From contig JAHEMJ010000012.1 in NCBI GenBank assembly GCA_024643725.1, forward strand, positions 290,796 to 354,795: a DNA stretch of 64,000 nucleotides. Direction: 5' to 3'. This DNA comes from Crocinitomicaceae bacterium. GTDB lineage: Bacteria; Bacteroidota; Bacteroidia; Flavobacteriales_D; Crocinitomicaceae. How positions within the stretch are numbered: the stretch's first letter is position 1; each line of letters begins with the position of its first letter. Positions 47,480 through 54,997 of this stretch are shown here, piece after piece. The notes beneath the pieces are model-generated. The model had not been told where the DNA came from, ran no database searches, and saw only the letters and a list, made by a program, of their open reading frames with translations. The translations under genes and the position numbers were made by a program.

Positions 47480-48324
47480 TGATAACATACGTTGAAACGC
47501 CAATGCCACACCTTTTAATAAAGGATGATGGAGTCCTTCCAAATATTTCAAACAAGATTTTTGATTTCATCCGTAAATCCAAGAATCTTACCACTCTGTT
47601 ATCATTGATTCGCGACAGAAAAATTCATATTCATGTAAATTGGGAAGATACTACACTACAAACTTGGGTTGAAAAAGGTTTTGTTTTCGCTGGAAAAGAT
47701 GACCTTGGTGAAATGAAGTTTTTAGCGCTGACTGATGTAATCAATATGGAGCACTCTGCAATCGCTGAAAGTACTTTTATGAAAGAGGATGAACAAAATC
47801 AAGATATGCTTATGCATTTCGGGTTTGAGGAATTTCAACATCTTAGCATTTTGGAATTTGCCACTTTACTCTCATTCTCTTTAATTGATGTTGCTGATGT
47901 TTATTTATATCGCGACTATTCAAATTATAAAAGTGGATTTGTGAAGCATTTTTTGACTTCAGAAGAATCAAGCGATAATAACCATCTTTTGGTAATGAAT
48001 ATAACCCAAACGATTACCAGTTATCTTGTAGATTCTGCCAATGAACTTACCACTTCTAATTCAGAGTTTTTTTCTCAAAAGGTTGTGGAGTGGATTTATG
48101 AAACAAGAAATGGACTTGCTTTTCCTTTTATTTATCTCAGGCAAAATGACAGGTGTTATTCGGAATTACTAATTCGTTGTATTGGACACGGAGAGCATGT
48201 TTCAAGAAATAAGAAGGATATTAAGTTGATGTTTTTAAAAGCTCAAATGAAGTCTTTGTTAGAACAAAGTAAATTTGAGTCAGCTGCTCAAGTGAGAGAA
48301 AAAATTAAACAGTTAAACAATTAA
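47479..48324 (+). CDS. protein with C-terminal UVR (UvrB/UvrC) motif
   Basis: A 281-aa protein. The last about 33 residues (FLKAQMKSLLEQSKFESAAQ then VREKIKQLN) are a UVR motif, the two-helix module by which UvrB and UvrC bind each other, also found in McsA and ClpC. The N-terminal about 245 residues are unrecognised, with a possible helical and strand mix (DKIFDFIRKSKNLTTLLSLI, DFIR and WVEKGFVFAGKDDLGEMKF). The UVR motif suggests protein-protein contacts to a repair nuclease or the neighbouring GIY-YIG protein. It starts on the stop of that gene. Confidence 0.62.
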   Translation: MITYVETPMPHLLIKDDGVLPNISNKIFDFIRKSKNLTTLLSLIRDRKIHIHVNWEDTTLQTWVEKGFVFAGKDDLGEMKFLALTDVINMEHSAIAESTFMKEDEQNQDMLMHFGFEEFQHLSILEFATLLSFSLIDVADVYLYRDYSNYKSGFVKHFLTSEESSDNNHLLVMNITQTITSYLVDSANELTTSNSEFFSQKVVEWIYETRNGLAFPFIYLRQNDRCYSELLIRCIGHGEHVSRNKKDIKLMFLKAQMKSLLEQSKFESAAQVREKIKQLNN

Positions 48325-48327
48325 TTG

Positions 48328-49104
48328 ATGAATATGGAAATGAATAAAATAAGTGTTAAGGGAAAATTAGATGAATTATTTAGGGATTGGATTAAATCCG
48401 AAATAAGTGAGGTTTTCCTTATAAAAGAGAATGACCAGTTCTTTTTGCAAATCATTGCAGAAGGGGAAACGTTGCTTGACTTTTCTAAATTGGTTGATTT
48501 CTATCATTGTTCACGGTCAGTCATTTTCCCAAGTAATCTGAGCATTGATGAAGCATTTGATATTTTCATGAACATGAATTATTTAGAGTTGTTGGAAGAT
48601 CTTGCATTGTCCTTTACTGGTAATGAAATCGAGATTGTCCATGCGATATTTGAAAAGGAAGCTTTAGAGCGCATGGAATTACATAGAACAAATCAATTAG
48701 ATTTAGAAATATTTCATTCGGAAAATTCAAGTAAAAACCAAAATTGGTTTTTAGTCCTGGATAGAAAGAAAGTAAATCAAGAACCACTTCTGGTTAGCTT
48801 TGAATGTAAAGCATCTCTTTTGGATTTTTTAAAATATGATTTCTTAGCATTGGAATTACTCGATGCAGGTTGGCAAAACAAAATCGATGACTTTGAAGAT
48901 GATTTCGGAGATTCCTTTTTTGAAAAGGTTGATTTATATGCAAAAGTTTGGGATACAATGGAAAATGCCGGTGTTCTAAAAGATTATTTAAACACCATTG
49001 AACTTGCGTTTCATTATGATGAAATTCCCTTATTTGTTAACAAAGAAAAGGATTTTAAAATTGATTTTATAGGTCGTAAAGAAGAATTAATGTTGGGAGA
49101 ATAA
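48328..49104 (+). CDS. unknown protein of the 46-52 kb cluster (258 aa)
   Basis: A 258-aa acidic protein starting MNMEMNKISVKGKLDELFRD. It has hydrophobic-strand and helix alternation but no cysteine motif or known domain. Its start is the ATG 3 nt after the upstream stop; a TTG just before it is also in frame. It lies 12 nt before the 871-aa gene. Acidic DNA-mimic or scaffold roles are guesses only. Confidence 0.5.
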   Translation: MNMEMNKISVKGKLDELFRDWIKSEISEVFLIKENDQFFLQIIAEGETLLDFSKLVDFYHCSRSVIFPSNLSIDEAFDIFMNMNYLELLEDLALSFTGNEIEIVHAIFEKEALERMELHRTNQLDLEIFHSENSSKNQNWFLVLDRKKVNQEPLLVSFECKASLLDFLKYDFLALELLDAGWQNKIDDFEDDFGDSFFEKVDLYAKVWDTMENAGVLKDYLNTIELAFHYDEIPLFVNKEKDFKIDFIGRKEELMLGE

Positions 49105-49116
49105 TTAAAGAAAAGA

Positions 49117-51732
49117 ATGGATCAGAACTATTTAAATTTACTAGAAAACATCAAAGGTGAGAAGCATATTGGAAATCTCGTTAGTAAAAAAATAAACAAT
49201 TTATTTATTGAAAGAGGATTCAGCCTTGCTGAAATTTTTCAGTTGTCAATAGAAGATTTTCAGAAATTCCCTGGGATAGGTGTAACGAAAGTAGAGCATT
49301 TTTTGGCGTTGAAAGATGAAATTTCCCATAATAAACTTTTCTTTGAAAATTATTATCGTTGTTTCATCGATGAAACAGTGCTTTATAAGCAGATAAATTA
49401 CGACGAGGATATTCAGTCAAATTTTATCCAATGTTTGGAAGAAATTGTGCTTACGCTCAAATCTCATTTTGAATTCGCGGATCCTTTTTTGAATCTTCAA
49501 GAAAAAAAGCGTTTCAATCATTTAATCAATTTCACGACGGCCTACTATGGGTTGTTTGGTAGTGAACCAAAAGAAATGAGCGAAATTGGAAAGGAATTTT
49601 CGGTCAGTTCTGAAACAGTTCGACTCGTTTTATTTGATTCTAAAGATAAAAAGGACCTGCGAAATATTTTCGTACGAAACCAAACAGTTTTGAATATTGG
49701 CATCAATACTGAGTTTATTGATTACCTAAATGAATTAATAAAAAACACAGTCTATTCCTGTGATTTCCCTTCTCAATTTGGTTCGATTCAATCCATTAGA
49801 TCATATAATCTTGTAAAAAAGATTGTTGAGCTTTTTGACTTTTCTTTAATTAGTGTAGAGCATGCTGGTATCACATTTCATACCATTGTACCTAAGGAGA
49901 TGTCAATTATATACAAAAGTCACATCTCTATACTAATCGGGATTTTGGGAGACGGGTTTTCTTTCACGGAAGAAGCGTTGAAAAATGAAATGATTGCCAA
50001 AATTAAAGGACTTAGATCAACCGCTGAAAATAGATTTATTATTGCGCATGGATTAGATGGTGTCATTTTTAAATCTTTATTGAATTCTTACTATAAGCTA
50101 GAAAAAATTGGTGAAGGTGGTGTCGAAAAACACCAATTTAAATGGAGTCATTTAAGTTCTCAAATTGCTAAAATCACACGGATTCTATTTGAAAGTTCGG
50201 TTGTGATGAGTAAAGAAGAAATCCTAGAGGAATTTCAAAATAGAGAATTGTCCTTCGGATTGGAAATATCGGTACAACATGTTAATGATTTACATATTCG
50301 ATCAACTGATAAAATTCATCCACACGGCAGAGCTGGATTTTGGTTTTACGACGAAAATATGTCCGAAGCAATAAATACACTTGCCATACAAGTAAGTCAA
50401 GATATTATCACCCAATTCAACGGTAAATTTTTATATAGCGACTTTTTAAGCTTTACGACTACTTCTGAATTTTATCAATATTATGAAACTTCGGCGATTC
50501 GATCAAATGTTATGCTCTGTTCGCGACCAACGGTTGAAGACCCAAATCTTTTCATTCATAATGAATTCGTTGAACAATATTCTAATTATAAATTAACATC
50601 CAATCGAAACAAGTACCTTGGAAATAACATCATAAAATCAATAGTAGAACTGTTACCGGAAAATTCATCGCCAATTTTACGAAGTGAGCTCCTAACATTG
50701 GTCATTGCGAAACTCAATGAAAAAGGAATCCAAATAAATACCAAACACAATGTTTCACAATACTTCATCAAATTAGTTGAACAAGGTATTTTAAAGTCGA
50801 TTGAAGAAAATGACAAAAATTATTTGGAGTTAGATTATCAAGTGTTAGCCAACTTCGATATCGAGAAAATTGGCAAGAAAACAGAACCGGCTTATAAATC
50901 AATGATTAGGGCAAAGGCCATATATCACCTAAAACAACATCAAAAAGAAAAATTAGCTGCTTTAGTAGAACTTGTTCTACCTCTTGCTCCTATTGATCTT
51001 TCCCGAACGAACATTTACAAGATTTTTAATGACGAAAAACTCTTTAAAAAGGAAATGCAAGGAAAGGAAACTTGGGTTCTTCTTGATTCAAGCTTGCTCC
51101 CTGTTCCAAAAGAAATGCATGTGGAAGTATCGGAAGAAGAGACAGAGGTTCTTGGCGATAGGCCGATGATAAAAAGAACACTTTTTGATAAGACAGAGTT
51201 GAAGCGTGCTGTCATTGAAGAATTGTATTTGGAAAAAAACACCTATTTCCTGAATCGTGAAATTATTTTTGGAACATTTGAATCGTTTTTAGACATTGTG
51301 TTGAATAAAGAAAGTAATTCAATGTGGGGCAGAAGGTTAATTCAGTCCTTGTATGAGAATTTCTGCACCAAAACCGATTATTATGACCGACAATTATGTT
51401 TAATTGAACTCGTTGCTAGTTTTGAGACTTTCTTGAAGTTATTGTCTCCAAAAAGAGAGCAGTTGAAATCATCAAGTTTTTGGGAAACAATTCAAACCAT
51501 GCCGACGATACTTGATCTGTATTTATACAAGAAAAAAGAAAAGTCCAATATTACAGACAGACAAAAAAATAATTTTTCCTACATCATGAATCAGTTAAAA
51601 TACTTGGCGGATATCAATAGACATGATCGTTCTAACCAAGATTTAGAAATGGGTAACATGAAAATTATGAAATCGATTGTAGATTTTACTGCACTTTATC
51701 TCTACATTCTTTATTTGGAAGAAAAATTTTAA
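49117..51732 (+). CDS. 871-aa DNA-binding protein with alpha-CTD-like HhH and sigma-4-like HTH
   Basis: The N-terminus (residues about 10-70) resembles an RNA polymerase alpha C-terminal-domain helix-hairpin-helix (SLAEIFQLSIEDFQKFPGIG then VTKVEHFLALKDEI). At about 153-180 lies a sigma-70-region-4-like HTH (MSEIGKEFSVSSETVRLVLF). Residues about 345-410 and 530-600 resemble winged-helix modules. The C-terminal 200 residues are helical, unrecognised. Such a combination suggests a DNA-binding regulator or a structural component of a DNA-processing complex, rather than a normal sigma factor, since there is no region 2. The 3' end overlaps the convergent activator gene by 4 nt. Function unknown. 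Confidence 0.65.
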   Translation: MDQNYLNLLENIKGEKHIGNLVSKKINNLFIERGFSLAEIFQLSIEDFQKFPGIGVTKVEHFLALKDEISHNKLFFENYYRCFIDETVLYKQINYDEDIQSNFIQCLEEIVLTLKSHFEFADPFLNLQEKKRFNHLINFTTAYYGLFGSEPKEMSEIGKEFSVSSETVRLVLFDSKDKKDLRNIFVRNQTVLNIGINTEFIDYLNELIKNTVYSCDFPSQFGSIQSIRSYNLVKKIVELFDFSLISVEHAGITFHTIVPKEMSIIYKSHISILIGILGDGFSFTEEALKNEMIAKIKGLRSTAENRFIIAHGLDGVIFKSLLNSYYKLEKIGEGGVEKHQFKWSHLSSQIAKITRILFESSVVMSKEEILEEFQNRELSFGLEISVQHVNDLHIRSTDKIHPHGRAGFWFYDENMSEAINTLAIQVSQDIITQFNGKFLYSDFLSFTTTSEFYQYYETSAIRSNVMLCSRPTVEDPNLFIHNEFVEQYSNYKLTSNRNKYLGNNIIKSIVELLPENSSPILRSELLTLVIAKLNEKGIQINTKHNVSQYFIKLVEQGILKSIEENDKNYLELDYQVLANFDIEKIGKKTEPAYKSMIRAKAIYHLKQHQKEKLAALVELVLPLAPIDLSRTNIYKIFNDEKLFKKEMQGKETWVLLDSSLLPVPKEMHVEVSEEETEVLGDRPMIKRTLFDKTELKRAVIEELYLEKNTYFLNREIIFGTFESFLDIVLNKESNSMWGRRLIQSLYENFCTKTDYYDRQLCLIELVASFETFLKLLSPKREQLKSSSFWETIQTMPTILDLYLYKKKEKSNITDRQKNNFSYIMNQLKYLADINRHDRSNQDLEMGNMKIMKSIVDFTALYLYILYLEEKF

Positions 51733-53165
51733 TTGCTTTTTTGAAGAGACGGAACCCCATACTTCTCCATCTTCGCCACCAAGGTATTGATCGCCCAGCC
51801 AATCGCGAGTGCGGTCTGACGCTTATTTCCCTTAAAATGTTTCAACACGCGGATGATGTGCTCTTTTTCAATGTGCTCCATGTTCATCGGTTGATCTGCT
51901 GGTGCTTGCTTGAGTCGTTTGGGTAGGACCTCCGCGGAAACCGATTCTTCGTTGAAGACGTAGAGTCGAGAGATGATGTTCTCCAACTGGCGGACATTCC
52001 CTGGATACGAATAATTCAAGAGGATTTCCAATGCTTCTTTTTCCAACTGTAATTTCTTTGGACGGTGTAATTCCTTCTTTTTCTGTGTGAGGAAATGCTC
52101 AATCATTCCTTTGATGTCGGCTTTCCCACGTTCGGATAGGGTAGGGAGGTCGAGTTCTACGACGGATAAACGGTAATAGAGGTCCCATCGGAATTTCCCC
52201 TCTTCGCAGCGTTTTTGTAAGTTTTGGTTGGTGGCGGCAATCACTCTGACATTCACTTTCTTCGCTTTTCCACCCAGTGGCATGATTTCCTTCTCCTGTA
52301 AGGCACGCAAGAGCACCTGTTGCATGTAGGGAGAGATGTCGCCGATTTCATCGAGAAAAATGGTTCCTTTGTCAGCCAATTCGAATAAGCCGGGTGTGTC
52401 TTTGTCTGCTCCCGTGAAGGCACCCTTCTTGTAGCCAAATAAGCGGGATTCCAACAAGGTATCGCTAAACGCCGAACAGTTCACCGTCACGTAGGCCTGC
52501 TCGTTCCGAATGGAATTCCGGTGGATGTACTTTGCTAAATTCTCTTTTCCGGTTCCACTGGCGCCGAGGATCAATACTGTGACACCATCCACCTGTGCTA
52601 CTTTCGCCGCATTCTCGTAAATCTTCTTGATGGTCGGTGTAATGAAGTAATCATCTCCCGTATTCTTTTGAATTTCCTCCTGATGGTACATCGCCGTCAC
52701 CGGAAGCGAGGACTTCTCAAAGGCAATTTTGATGAGTTCTGGCTTGTCCTTGGTACTCGTGTGACGCGCCTCCCGCATCTGATACAAGGTCGTATTCAAG
52801 TTCAAGGACAAATGGCTCAAGTACCACACCACTTGCATGGCCGGACTTCCCGGCGACACAAAGATGTCGAGTTTGTCCTCCCGTAATTCAATCAAAAAGG
52901 GATTCACTTTTCCCTGAATCTCGCGGTGGTCAATTGGATCCTGAATGCCCATGTAGCGCAATTCAATTATTCGCTCCGGATACGTTCGTCTCAAGTAATT
53001 CACCAACAATTCCGAACGCGTATCATCGCCACTCGCCGCCGACAGCAAGATGTGTCGTTCCGACTTGTAAAAATATTTATGGTAATTCGCTGTTGGACCC
53101 GTTTCCAGCACTTGTCCAGCGTCAAAGTCATTCGTGTAGGCAATCCAAGAGATGAGTGTTTTCAT
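51729..53165 (-). CDS. sigma-54 activator with CARF-like N-terminal domain (RtcR-like)
   Basis: A 478-aa bacterial enhancer-binding protein. Residues about 1-175 resemble the RtcR/CARF sensor domain: SERHILLSAASGDDTRSELL, IFVSPGSPAMQVVWYLSH (the SPGSPAM loop), LYQMREARHTS. The AAA+ domain has Walker A GASGTGKENLA, the sigma-54-contacting GAFTGA loop, Walker B in GTIFLDEIGD, and the R-finger region. The C-terminal about 50 residues hold a Fis-type HTH (RQTALAIGWAINTLVAKM). In RtcR the CARF domain senses RNA with 2',3'-cyclic phosphate ends; other CARF domains bind cyclic oligoadenylates. It probably drives the sigma-54-type promoter at 45.9 kb. Confidence 0.85.
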   Translation of the reverse strand: MKTLISWIAYTNDFDAGQVLETGPTANYHKYFYKSERHILLSAASGDDTRSELLVNYLRRTYPERIIELRYMGIQDPIDHREIQGKVNPFLIELREDKLDIFVSPGSPAMQVVWYLSHLSLNLNTTLYQMREARHTSTKDKPELIKIAFEKSSLPVTAMYHQEEIQKNTGDDYFITPTIKKIYENAAKVAQVDGVTVLILGASGTGKENLAKYIHRNSIRNEQAYVTVNCSAFSDTLLESRLFGYKKGAFTGADKDTPGLFELADKGTIFLDEIGDISPYMQQVLLRALQEKEIMPLGGKAKKVNVRVIAATNQNLQKRCEEGKFRWDLYYRLSVVELDLPTLSERGKADIKGMIEHFLTQKKKELHRPKKLQLEKEALEILLNYSYPGNVRQLENIISRLYVFNEESVSAEVLPKRLKQAPADQPMNMEHIEKEHIIRVLKHFKGNKRQTALAIGWAINTLVAKMEKYGVPSLQKSN

Positions 53166-53216
53166 GTATCAGAAATTGATATACGAATGTACGAAATGAG
53201 TTTATATGTATTTCAA

Positions 53217-53414
53217 TTAATCAAATGGTTTATAACTTGAAAAATCAACTTTATCAGTGTATAAATAATTAATATAGTCTTTGTTCCCAATTAAAACATA
53301 CTTTGATTTTTTTTCATCAACCAGAATAATATCAAAATTCTCTTTTGTTGAAGAATACAATGTGATGAGAGAGGAATCCAAATTTTTTGTTTTTTTAAAA
53401 TTATTTTTTATCAA
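53217..53414 (-). pseudogene. 65-aa fragment abutting the IS element
   Basis: A 65-residue frame whose start, a TTG, lies 3 nt from the left IS end, so it is truncated at that side. The residues (SSLITLYSSTKENFDIILVD, KYVLIGNKDYINYLYTDKV) show no known domain. In silico removal of the IS joins it in frame to the first 15 codons of hsdS at 54953-54996, but its sequence does not look like an HsdS target-recognition domain. It is either the 3' end of a deleted gene or the rest of a divergent gene. Confidence 0.45.
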
Positions 53415-53502
53415 ATCTGTAAATCGTCAGCATAAAGTGGACCGATAGAAGGTATATTGCTAGAAGGAGTTTTCAATTATTAATGTTTAAATTTAATTAA
53501 TT

Positions 53503-53865
53503 ATGGAAACACCAAGAAGAAGAAAAAAACAAACAACAGAAAACTTCATCAAAGATGTAAGAAGAAAGACAAGAAGAATCTTTAGTTCAGAACAAAAGAT
53601 TCAAATAGTCATGGAAGCCATGAGAGCAGAACTTTCTGTTTCCGAGATTTGTCGAAAATATTCGATTTCTGACGCTCAATTCTACAAGTGGAATAAAGAG
53701 TTTCTGGAAGCAGGTAAAAAGCGTCTAGCTGGCGATTTAACACGTGAGGCAACGAGTGATGAAGTCGCAGAATTACGTAAGGAAAATCAACGTTTGAAGG
53801 AGATTGTAGCCGATTTGGTTCTGCGCTACGACATTGTAAAAAAAACATCGGAAATTTTGGGTTGA
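53503..53865 (+). CDS. IS3-family transposase OrfA
   Basis: A 120-aa protein with an N-terminal HTH (FSSEQKIQIVMEAMRAELSV, SEICRKYSISDAQFYKWNKE) followed by a leucine-zipper-like tail (VAELRKENQRLKEIVADLVL). This binds the IS ends and dimerises with OrfAB. The A8 run at 53838-53845 sits near its end in frame GTA AAA AAA ACA and permits -1 slippage into orfB. Confidence 0.9.
   Translation: METPRRRKKQTTENFIKDVRRKTRRIFSSEQKIQIVMEAMRAELSVSEICRKYSISDAQFYKWNKEFLEAGKKRLAGDLTREATSDEVAELRKENQRLKEIVADLVLRYDIVKKTSEILG
53838..53845 (+). promoter_or_regulatory. -1 ribosomal frameshift site for OrfAB
   Basis: Eight A residues, in OrfA frame as A AAA AAA A. The orfB frame is open back past this site, so -1 slippage would give a fused OrfAB transposase, as is standard in IS3 elements. 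Confidence 0.6.
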
Positions 53866-54920
53866 ATGATAAATTCAAAAAATACATGCGTTTTACAGTA
53901 TCAGAAAAGCAAGAATTGATCAAAATGGTAGTGGAATCGGAATTGGGAGTTAATCGCACACTTCGTGAATTAGGCTTGAATAAGAGCACTTTTTACAAGT
54001 GGTACAAATCCTATTCAGATCATGGTGTTGAGGGCTTAGAATCAAGCAAAAGAGGCTCTAGGAGGCAATGGAATAGCATACCACAAGAGCAAAAGAATTT
54101 GGTTGTGGAGTTGGCTTTAGAACGACCTGAACTATCGTCTCGGGAACTGGCTTATCATCTTACTGATAATCAGCAGATATTCATTTCTGAATCAAGCGTT
54201 TACCGGATACTAAAAAGTCGTGGGTTGATTTCTCCACCTGCACATGTTTTTATCTCTGCAGGCGATGAATTTACAGATAAAACCAAGTTCGTTCATCAAA
54301 TGTGGCAAACCGATTTTACGTACTTCAAGATCATTGGCTGGGGTTGGTATTACCTGAGTACAGTACTTGATGATTTTAGTCGATATATCGTGCACTGGGA
54401 ACTTTGTGCAAATATGAAGTCTGACGATGTTAAAAGAACAATAGACAGAGCTCTTAAAAAGGCGAAATTAGTCACTAAACAACGGCCTAAACTACTCTCT
54501 GACAATGGTTCGTGTTACATTGCGAAAGACTTGAAAGACTACCTTAAAGAAAATGTTGGAATGGATCAGATCCATGGGAGACCTGGGCATCCACAAACTC
54601 AAGGGAAAATAGAGCGGTATCATAAAAGCATGAAAAATGTCGTCAAATTAGATTATTACTATGCTCCAGAGGAACTTGAAAAAGCTCTTGAAAAGTTCGT
54701 TCACTACTACAATAATGAACGGTATCATGAATCCTTGAATAATTTAACGCCAGCCGATGTCTATTTTGGTCGCGGAGAAGCCATTTTACAAGAAAGAGAG
54801 CGCATTAAAAAGAAGACCTTGCTTGAAAGAAGAAAAGCGTATCAGAGATCAATTTTGTGTCAAAGTTTTGACAATCAAATAAAAATCAATAGTTTTGAAT
54901 CAACACGAAACTCCAACTAG
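53862..54920 (+). CDS. IS3-family transposase OrfB (DDE integrase domain)
   Basis: The product has an HTH segment (SEKQELIKMVVESELGVNRT), an HTH_21-like part, and an rve/DDE integrase core with D in QTDFTYFKI, D in LSDNGSCYI and E in GKIERYHKSM. It is in the -1 frame relative to OrfA; a TTG at 53862 or an ATG at 53886 could serve for free OrfB, while the active transposase is the frameshift fusion. Length 352 residues is full. IS3 elements transpose by copy-out paste-in. Confidence 0.9.
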   Translation: MNDKFKKYMRFTVSEKQELIKMVVESELGVNRTLRELGLNKSTFYKWYKSYSDHGVEGLESSKRGSRRQWNSIPQEQKNLVVELALERPELSSRELAYHLTDNQQIFISESSVYRILKSRGLISPPAHVFISAGDEFTDKTKFVHQMWQTDFTYFKIIGWGWYYLSTVLDDFSRYIVHWELCANMKSDDVKRTIDRALKKAKLVTKQRPKLLSDNGSCYIAKDLKDYLKENVGMDQIHGRPGHPQTQGKIERYHKSMKNVVKLDYYYAPEELEKALEKFVHYYNNERYHESLNNLTPADVYFGRGEAILQERERIKKKTLLERRKAYQRSILCQSFDNQIKINSFESTRNSN

Positions 54921-54952
54921 TGAAAAGTTCACTTTAGTTTGACGACGTACAA

Positions 54953-54996
54953 TCTGTAAAATTAGGAAACCTCAATTTTGGTTGTAGTTTTTCCAT
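54953..54996 (-). pseudogene. hsdS: hsdS N-terminal remnant (IS-disrupted)
   Basis: Two bases after the hsdM stop (TGATATG) an ATG opens MEKLQPKLRFPNFTD, the canonical start of type I specificity subunits. After 15 codons the IS begins; reading on gives CTSSN and a stop at 54935. So the specificity gene is destroyed at its start, and no hsdR is visible in the window. Confidence 0.75.
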
Positions 54997-54997
54997 A

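Larger units (their letters stand above)
53418..54952. mobile_element. IS3-family insertion sequence
   Basis: A 1535-bp element with terminal inverted repeats of 25 bp (19 identical; left 53418-53442 starting TGTAAATCGTCA, right 54928-54952 ending TGACGACGTACA). It is flanked by a 3-bp direct repeat ATC (53415-53417 and 54953-54955). It encodes two transposase frames, orfA and orfB, with a -1 slippage signal. Both frames look intact, so it may be active. It lies within hsdS. Confidence 0.85.

Noticed and set aside
49117..51732. The 871-aa protein as a normal sigma factor
   Set aside because: A sigma-4-like HTH is visible but region 2 is absent.
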